The notes under the pieces are model-generated. The model had not been told where the DNA came from. It saw only the letters and a list, made by a program, of their open reading frames with translations, and did no database searches. Positions 39,174 through 42,757 of a DNA stretch of 42,757 nt are shown here, in pieces. Numbering within the stretch: the first letter of the stretch is position 1; each line of letters opens with the position of its first letter. Made by a program: the position numbers and the translations under genes. Origin of the DNA: a virus; IMG/VR virus record IMGVR_UViG_3300035210_000081, positions 1 through 42,757 of that record. The stretch is one strand, 5' to 3'.

Positions 39174-41317
39174 GCCCCCATCCATCCGGTCGATGCGCCG
39201 ACACCAGCCACCAGGCGCGGTCTGTAGCTGTCGATTTTGACGACCTCTGCCGTCGTCTCACGCAGCCCCATGGCCAATGTTCTGAATGCGTCAGCGCTGT
39301 TGTGGACGATGGCGCCATTTTCGAGGGCGAAGTACTCGACGCCCGGGACTGTTATGTCCCAGGCGTCGGCGCGTTCAGCCAAGCGCTCGACGCGCTCGAT
39401 ACGAAGCGGCCTTGCAGTTTGCAGTGCAGTACTTGCCTTGGTTACCAGACTTACGAATAACGGCATCAAACGGCTTACCGCAGAAAGCGCACGGGATGGT
39501 TGCCCGCTTCCACTTAGTCCAAGACTTAGACTTTTCAGCTTGCCTACTGTGCCAAAGACGCCCCTCATCTGACCCGTGCCACTCGGCAGCCTTGGCTCTG
39601 GCGGCGTCGCTGAAGTGCTCTCCAGGCGCAAGCGTGGCTCTTTTCCCGGCGCGCCACGTGAGGGAAAGATGTTCTGTAGAAGGAATGCATTCCAGGTTAG
39701 CAATGCCGTTGTTTGCGATGACATCATCCCTATGGTGGATGTGGCACCCCTTTGGAATGGGACCAAAAGCAAGGGTCCAAGCATCCCGATGAAGCCTTTT
39801 GCCGCCCTTCGCAAAATACCTCTCACCAGGCCACAGCCTGTAGAGGCCGCCATCAAAGTACTGCGTAAGGGGGTCAAGGTAGATTGGATCACTGTACCCG
39901 TCTGCAGGTCGCTTGCGGATGTCCACCCGCTTTCCGTCAGAAATAAATGATCCGGCGTGCATCTCACCGTGTAGCCGCCGGTGAACACCACCCCCACAAG
40001 ATGGGCATTTCTCAGCGTGATCCTTGGGTTTCGATAATGCTTCCAGCCACATAACGTAAGAACCTCTCCAAAATCAGGAAGGTCCATCATACGACACATT
40101 CCGTGACGTGTCAGCACTTTTGTTTCACCAGCGAAGCAATGTGACGACCAATCGTGCTTTGGCGTGTCGCGAAAGATACCGGCCTTGTCGTTATATTCCC
40201 GGTGGTAATGCGCCAGGCACTCGCGGCCGCGGCGCGTCGTCACACGGTCGAACCAGCACCGCGCCATCAGCATTTTCGCGGCGTTTATGCCATCGTCCAC
40301 CGCCTGGCGCGGCAGCACGCGCACGCGGCGCCCGTTGGCGCGCAGCATTTCCTCGCGCGTCTTGCCGGTGCCCAGCTCGCGCGCGCCGGCGTCGTGCGGC
40401 AAAAGGTCAAGGTGGTATCTGTATGGTTTCCGATCGAGGTATTGCAGATAATGGGCCAGCGGCTCGCCGCTGTTTTCGTAATAGTCGATGATGTGCACTT
40501 CCTTGCCGACCAGCTGCGCGCACCAGACCGCCGTGGCGTCACCTATGCCAAGGTCCCAGCCGGTCCACACCGGCACGCTGGGGTCGTAGGGCACACCACA
40601 GACCCGGCCGCTGCTCTCCAGCTCCGCCAGCTCGGCGCGGTAGATCGCACCCTTTATTGCGGCGTCAAAACTGCACTCCAGCTCTTGCTCGTATTGGTCG
40701 GCGGTGAGCATCCGCCGCATGTCCGCCAGCTCGCCCGGCGGCAGCAGGCCTGACTGTGAGGCTTTCAGAACTAGGCTGTACCACTCTGCACTTTCCACCG
40801 CCTCGGTGTAGATGCGGTGAAAATCATTTCGTCCTTTTGGTGTTCCGATAAAGGTTGCTCGGCCGTTCCTGTCGGCCAGGCTCGGCCTTAATACCTCCGG
40901 CCAGGCGCGTGGGTCGATGTCGCCGTATTCGTCCAACACGATCGCATCGTTATAGCCGCCTCGCAAACGGTCGTAGTTGTCAGCTCCATACAATCGGACG
41001 CGGGCCGCGTTCGGGAAAACCACCATCAGGTCGCTTTCCCGTTGTTCTATTCCCGGAATGTTGGCGGTGAACCGTTTTAGGTAGGACCACGCTGTGTCTT
41101 TTGATTGCGCGTAGGTCGGCGACAGATAACTGAAGCGCCCTTCCGGCAGCTTGCACCTGGCCGCCCCGTCAATCAGATCCATTACACAGCTGACCGTCTT
41201 TCCGGCGCGCCGATGCACCACCAGGCACGCCCACCGCTGCTTGCGCGCGTGGAACGGCACAAACGCCGGCCGCGCGACATAGCCCAAGTCGATGCGGCGC
41301 CGAGGGGCTTGTGCCAT
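39170..41317 (-). CDS. terL: Terminase large subunit interrupted by an intein
   Basis: 715 codons encode N-extein 1-393, intein 394-673 and C-extein 674-715. Spliced terminase would be 435 residues, a usual size. N-terminal ATPase: VVHRRAGKT (Walker A, 33-41), IVLDEY (Walker B, 126-131), TFIGTP (155-160). C-terminal RNase H-like nuclease: WDLGIGDAT (Asp255), LLPHDA, and HDWSSH + SADAFR when spliced. The Asp of that last motif is in the C-extein, so the uncut protein lacks a complete nuclease site. The 89 nt upstream of the start contains another short open frame (GTG 41399). Splicing is inferred, not shown. Confidence 0.9.
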   Translation of the reverse strand: MAQAPRRRIDLGYVARPAFVPFHARKQRWACLVVHRRAGKTVSCVMDLIDGAARCKLPEGRFSYLSPTYAQSKDTAWSYLKRFTANIPGIEQRESDLMVVFPNAARVRLYGADNYDRLRGGYNDAIVLDEYGDIDPRAWPEVLRPSLADRNGRATFIGTPKGRNDFHRIYTEAVESAEWYSLVLKASQSGLLPPGELADMRRMLTADQYEQELECSFDAAIKGAIYRAELAELESSGRVCGVPYDPSVPVWTGWDLGIGDATAVWCAQLVGKEVHIIDYYENSGEPLAHYLQYLDRKPYRYHLDLLPHDAGARELGTGKTREEMLRANGRRVRVLPRQAVDDGINAAKMLMARCWFDRVTTRRGRECLAHYHREYNDKAGIFRDTPKHDWSSHCFAGETKVLTRHGMCRMMDLPDFGEVLTLCGWKHYRNPRITLRNAHLVGVVFTGGYTVRCTPDHLFLTESGWTSASDLQTGTVIQSTLTPLRSTLMAASTGCGLVRGILRRAAKGFIGMLGPLLLVPFQRGATSTIGMMSSQTTALLTWNAFLLQNIFPSRGAPGKEPRLRLESTSATPPEPRLPSGTGQMRGVFGTVGKLKSLSLGLSGSGQPSRALSAVSRLMPLFVSLVTKASTALQTARPLRIERVERLAERADAWDITVPGVEYFALENGAIVHNSADAFRTLAMGLRETTAEVVKIDSYRPRLVAGVGASTGWMGA
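39299..40138 (-). other. Intein in terL (280 residues, splicing domains only in frame)
   Basis: Starts with Cys394 (CFAGETKVLT, block A) right after HDWSSH. It has a block B region YTVRCTPDHLFLTESGW with the T-x-x-H-type motif. It ends with block F/G DAWDITVPGVEYFALENG and the C-terminal His-Asn (IVHN), then Ser as the +1 residue (SADAFR). These are the residues needed for protein splicing. Between block B and block F about 160 codons of the terL frame show no LAGLIDADG or HNH motif and no domain-like composition. They are the alternate-frame reading of the HNH gene 39375-40052. Confidence 0.85.
39375..40052 (-). CDS. HNH homing endonuclease, nested out of frame inside the terL intein
   Basis: 225 residues in the -1 frame relative to terL on the same strand. 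ATG 40052 has GGAGAGG 10 nt upstream. Residues about 75-135 are the HNH core: GLYRLWPGERYFAKGGKRLHRDAWTLAFGPIPKGCHIHHRDDVIANNGIANLECI. The C-terminus is a zinc finger CAFCGKPF...KYCTANCKAASYRARR. A CPSC pair is near the start. It overlaps the block B region at its start and reaches into the block F lead-in with its last codons. Its codons look less GC-rich than those of terL, suggesting transfer. Expected role: copy the intein into intein-less terL alleles. Confidence 0.85.
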   Translation of the reverse strand: MWLEALSKPKDHAEKCPSCGGGVHRRLHGEMHAGSFISDGKRVDIRKRPADGYSDPIYLDPLTQYFDGGLYRLWPGERYFAKGGKRLHRDAWTLAFGPIPKGCHIHHRDDVIANNGIANLECIPSTEHLSLTWRAGKRATLAPGEHFSDAARAKAAEWHGSDEGRLWHSRQAEKSKSWTKWKRATIPCAFCGKPFDAVIRKSGNQGKYCTANCKAASYRARRALG

Positions 41318-41406
41318 GTCGGTGCTGTGGGTCCTCGGTGTTGGTTGATGCCAGCCACGCCACCAGGTCGACCTGGCGCGGGTCGTCGATCAGGTTCACG
41401 GGCTGG

Positions 41407-41604
41407 TCACGGGGCGGTCAGGTGGATGCCGGCGGCCCGCAGCAGGTCCAGGGCGTCGTCCAGCTCGATGCAGTGCTCCAGACCCTCGCGCCGGTCAGCC
41501 GCCACGTCGTGCCTGGCCAGCGCACGCAGCACCACAAGCAGGCGCCTGGCGCTGGGCCACTTGTGCCCGGGGCGCAGCTCCAGCAGGTCGGTGGCGTCAC
41601 TCAT
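41407..41604 (-). CDS. Hypothetical small protein upstream of terL
   Basis: 65 residues, MSDATDLLELRPGHKWPSARRLLVVLRALARHDVAADRREGLEHCIELDDALDLLRAAG. Helical, charged, no family. ATG overlaps the stop of the 313-codon gene (ATGA). A terminase accessory is possible from the position only. Confidence 0.6.
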   Translation of the reverse strand: MSDATDLLELRPGHKWPSARRLLVVLRALARHDVAADRREGLEHCIELDDALDLLRAAGIHLTAP

Positions 41605-42542
41605 AGCGCCGCGACCAGCTCCGGCCGCCTGGCGCGCTCGGCGTCATAGGTCGACGGCTCTATCTGACACCGCAGCCCGTTCCAGTTGTAGGACACGGCT
41701 CCGCGCAGATACTCGCGCACCGCCGCCAGATCATCCGCGCCCGCCTTGCGGCGTTTGCGCCAGTGCTGGCGGACCCAATGCAGCAGAGCGTCGCGCCGCT
41801 GCTTGCCGGGCGGCAGGTCACGCAGGCGGAATACCTCACGGACGCCAATCGGGTCGGTGATGAACCGCACGCGCGGACCGGTGCCCTCGCCTAGCAGGAC
41901 GCTCCAGAGATACCGCCGACGCAGCGCCAGACCGGCCGCCATGCGGCACCGCTCCGTTACGTTAGCCATGAATTCCACGTCTTTCTGCTCGTCGCCGAAC
42001 CACCCGGGGTTTGGTGCCATAACCCAATCACCAGGAACATCCAGGCGCATTCCGGTAAGCAAGCATGGCGCCGCAACGGCTCCAGTTGGGAACAACAGAT
42101 ACGGCTGCACGACGGGAAGCTGGACACCATCAGGCTTTGAAAAAATGTGGTGTATTTCCATCATGCGCGGTGTGAACTTCCGCAACCGGCCGCGCCACTC
42201 CGATGGCACCAGCGTTTTCATGCGCATGAACGACCACGTGCCGGCAGGCCATCCGTCCTCCTCCCGTGCCCTCGTGACCATGCGCACATCGAGCGGCCAC
42301 ACAGGCTGGTCGGTTGGGTCGGCCGCCTTCAGAATATACGTGGTGGCGTCGTCCTCATCGAAATCCTCCGCCACGCCGTCGATTATCTCAAAGCCGTCGA
42401 AGTCACGCGTTGCCCTGGCGTGCCACTTCCTGGCGCCGCGATCCACGCCGCCCCAAACCTCGGAAAAATCCGGCCCGCCGCAGCTGGCATGCGCCAGCAC
42501 GGTTAGAACCGTATCGAAGTCGAAAGATGACTTATTGAGCAT
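41601..42542 (-). CDS. Hypothetical protein at the head of the packaging genes
   Basis: 313 residues, MLNKSSFDFDTVLTVLAHASCGGPDFSEVWGGVDRGARKWHARATRDFDGFEIIDG, then MEIHHIFSKPDGVQL and a C-terminal RYLWSVLLGEGTGPRVRFITDPIGVREVFRLRDLPPGKQRRDALLHWVRQHWRKRRKAG. The basic end and WNGLRCQIEPSTY tail suggest nucleic-acid contact; family unknown. Start ATG with GGGAAGG upstream. If the ends join, terS is the gene upstream. Confidence 0.65.
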   Translation of the reverse strand: MLNKSSFDFDTVLTVLAHASCGGPDFSEVWGGVDRGARKWHARATRDFDGFEIIDGVAEDFDEDDATTYILKAADPTDQPVWPLDVRMVTRAREEDGWPAGTWSFMRMKTLVPSEWRGRLRKFTPRMMEIHHIFSKPDGVQLPVVQPYLLFPTGAVAAPCLLTGMRLDVPGDWVMAPNPGWFGDEQKDVEFMANVTERCRMAAGLALRRRYLWSVLLGEGTGPRVRFITDPIGVREVFRLRDLPPGKQRRDALLHWVRQHWRKRRKAGADDLAAVREYLRGAVSYNWNGLRCQIEPSTYDAERARRPELVAAL

Positions 42543-42757
42543 CCGGGCTTCCCTTCCCGTTTGTTACGTTACGAAAGACCCACCAGGATAACCGCCGCCT
42601 GGTGTGGCGGGTCGTTGCGTGGTTGACGGTTTTGCCTGGTCGACCGGCGTGTGGGGGTGTGATCTCATGCACGAGGCCGGACGGTCGGCCTTGCCCATGC
42701 CCGGGGTGGGGGGTGGGGGTCGCCAGGCCCACCCTCCACACCAAAAAATTCCAAGCG
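42543..42757. other. Right part of the terminal/junction intergenic region, G-rich
   Basis: No gene is supported. 42703-42719 carries runs GGGG-T-GGGGGG-T-GGGGG, with a further GGGGG at 42653-42657, so a G-quadruplex is possible on the plus strand. A frame of 70 codons here (42532-42744) starts at TTG and overlaps the next gene, and is judged spurious. The gap holds the promoter for the packaging genes if the genome is circular. The first and last bases show no terminal repeat. Confidence 0.5.

Noticed and set aside
41169-41399. 76-codon frame (GTG 41399) overlapping terL start
   Set aside because: Its first 25 codons look gene-like, so a lost 5' extension of terL is possible, but it overlaps 149 nt of terL in another frame; not enough to call.
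42532-42744. 70-codon frame in the right-end gap
   Set aside because: TTG start, no RBS, Pro/Gly/His/Arg-rich low-complexity and overlap with the next gene.
1-42757. Integrase, ParA/ParB or tRNA genes
   Set aside because: No tyrosine or serine recombinase, partition ATPase or tRNA-like fold was recognised on either strand; absence by eye is not proof.

Overview
The window reads as one complete, GC-rich genome of a short-tailed (podovirus-type) temperate phage of a Gram-negative host. The virion genes are of the P22/Sf6 kind: P22-type portal, P22 coat-type capsid, two gp4-like tail accessory proteins, a gp10-like stabilisation protein, ejection proteins and an Sf6-type small terminase. Two-component spanins show a Gram-negative host. 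High GC and small proteins resembling families I associate with alphaproteobacteria (perhaps Acetobacterales) suggest that class; this part is inference. The small terminase lies at the left edge and the large terminase at the right edge, both on the minus strand. The late operon is therefore continuous only if the ends are joined, so the sequence is probably a circular (or circularising) genome cut in the roughly 400-nt intergenic gap around coordinate 1.

Layout. An immunity-like switch sits at about 8.0-8.6 kb: a Cro-like gene on the minus strand and a CI-like HTH gene on the plus strand flank a short operator region. From Cro, minus-strand genes run leftward: VRR-NUC nuclease, Gp157-like protein, a putative ssDNA-binding protein and a primase-helicase. 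After a repeat-rich non-coding block (2.67-3.04 kb) come five small unknown genes and the small terminase. Across the ends the same strand continues: two unknown genes, large terminase, portal, minor structural proteins, scaffold, capsid, tail proteins, ejection proteins, and the lysis genes down to 14.26 kb. A plus-strand operon of three small genes (8.9-10.3 kb) ends in a clear terminator followed by two CRISPR-repeat-like hairpins. A minus-strand block of nine tightly overlapped small genes (12.97-10.47 kb) diverges from a plasmid-type replication initiator (13.29-13.86 kb), with an iteron-like array and a DnaA-box-like site between them. I found no integrase, tRNA or partition gene. CI/Cro, a RepL-like initiator and no integrase make a phage-plasmid lifestyle a reasonable hypothesis.

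Most striking point. The large terminase is interrupted by a 280-residue intein, inserted exactly in the nuclease active-site motif (HDWSSH / SADAFR). The intein has good splicing blocks but no endonuclease in its own frame. A complete 225-codon HNH endonuclease is instead encoded in a different reading frame of the same strand, inside the intein. It has its own Shine-Dalgarno-like site and overlaps the splicing domains at both ends. The terminase frame stays open through the whole nuclease. This looks like a homing endonuclease nested out of frame in an intein, an arrangement I do not know as a standard intein type.

Other unusual points: a tail protein whose C-terminal domain appears to have been split off and duplicated; a carbohydrate-binding-like insertion in the gp10 homologue; a sulfotransferase-GNAT fusion among the tail genes; an ejection protein carrying both a glucosaminidase and a DD/LD-peptidase; a 50-bp perfectly alternating purine-pyrimidine tract in the repeat block beside the primase; and a strongly recurring, mostly one-oriented octamer GCATCAGC.
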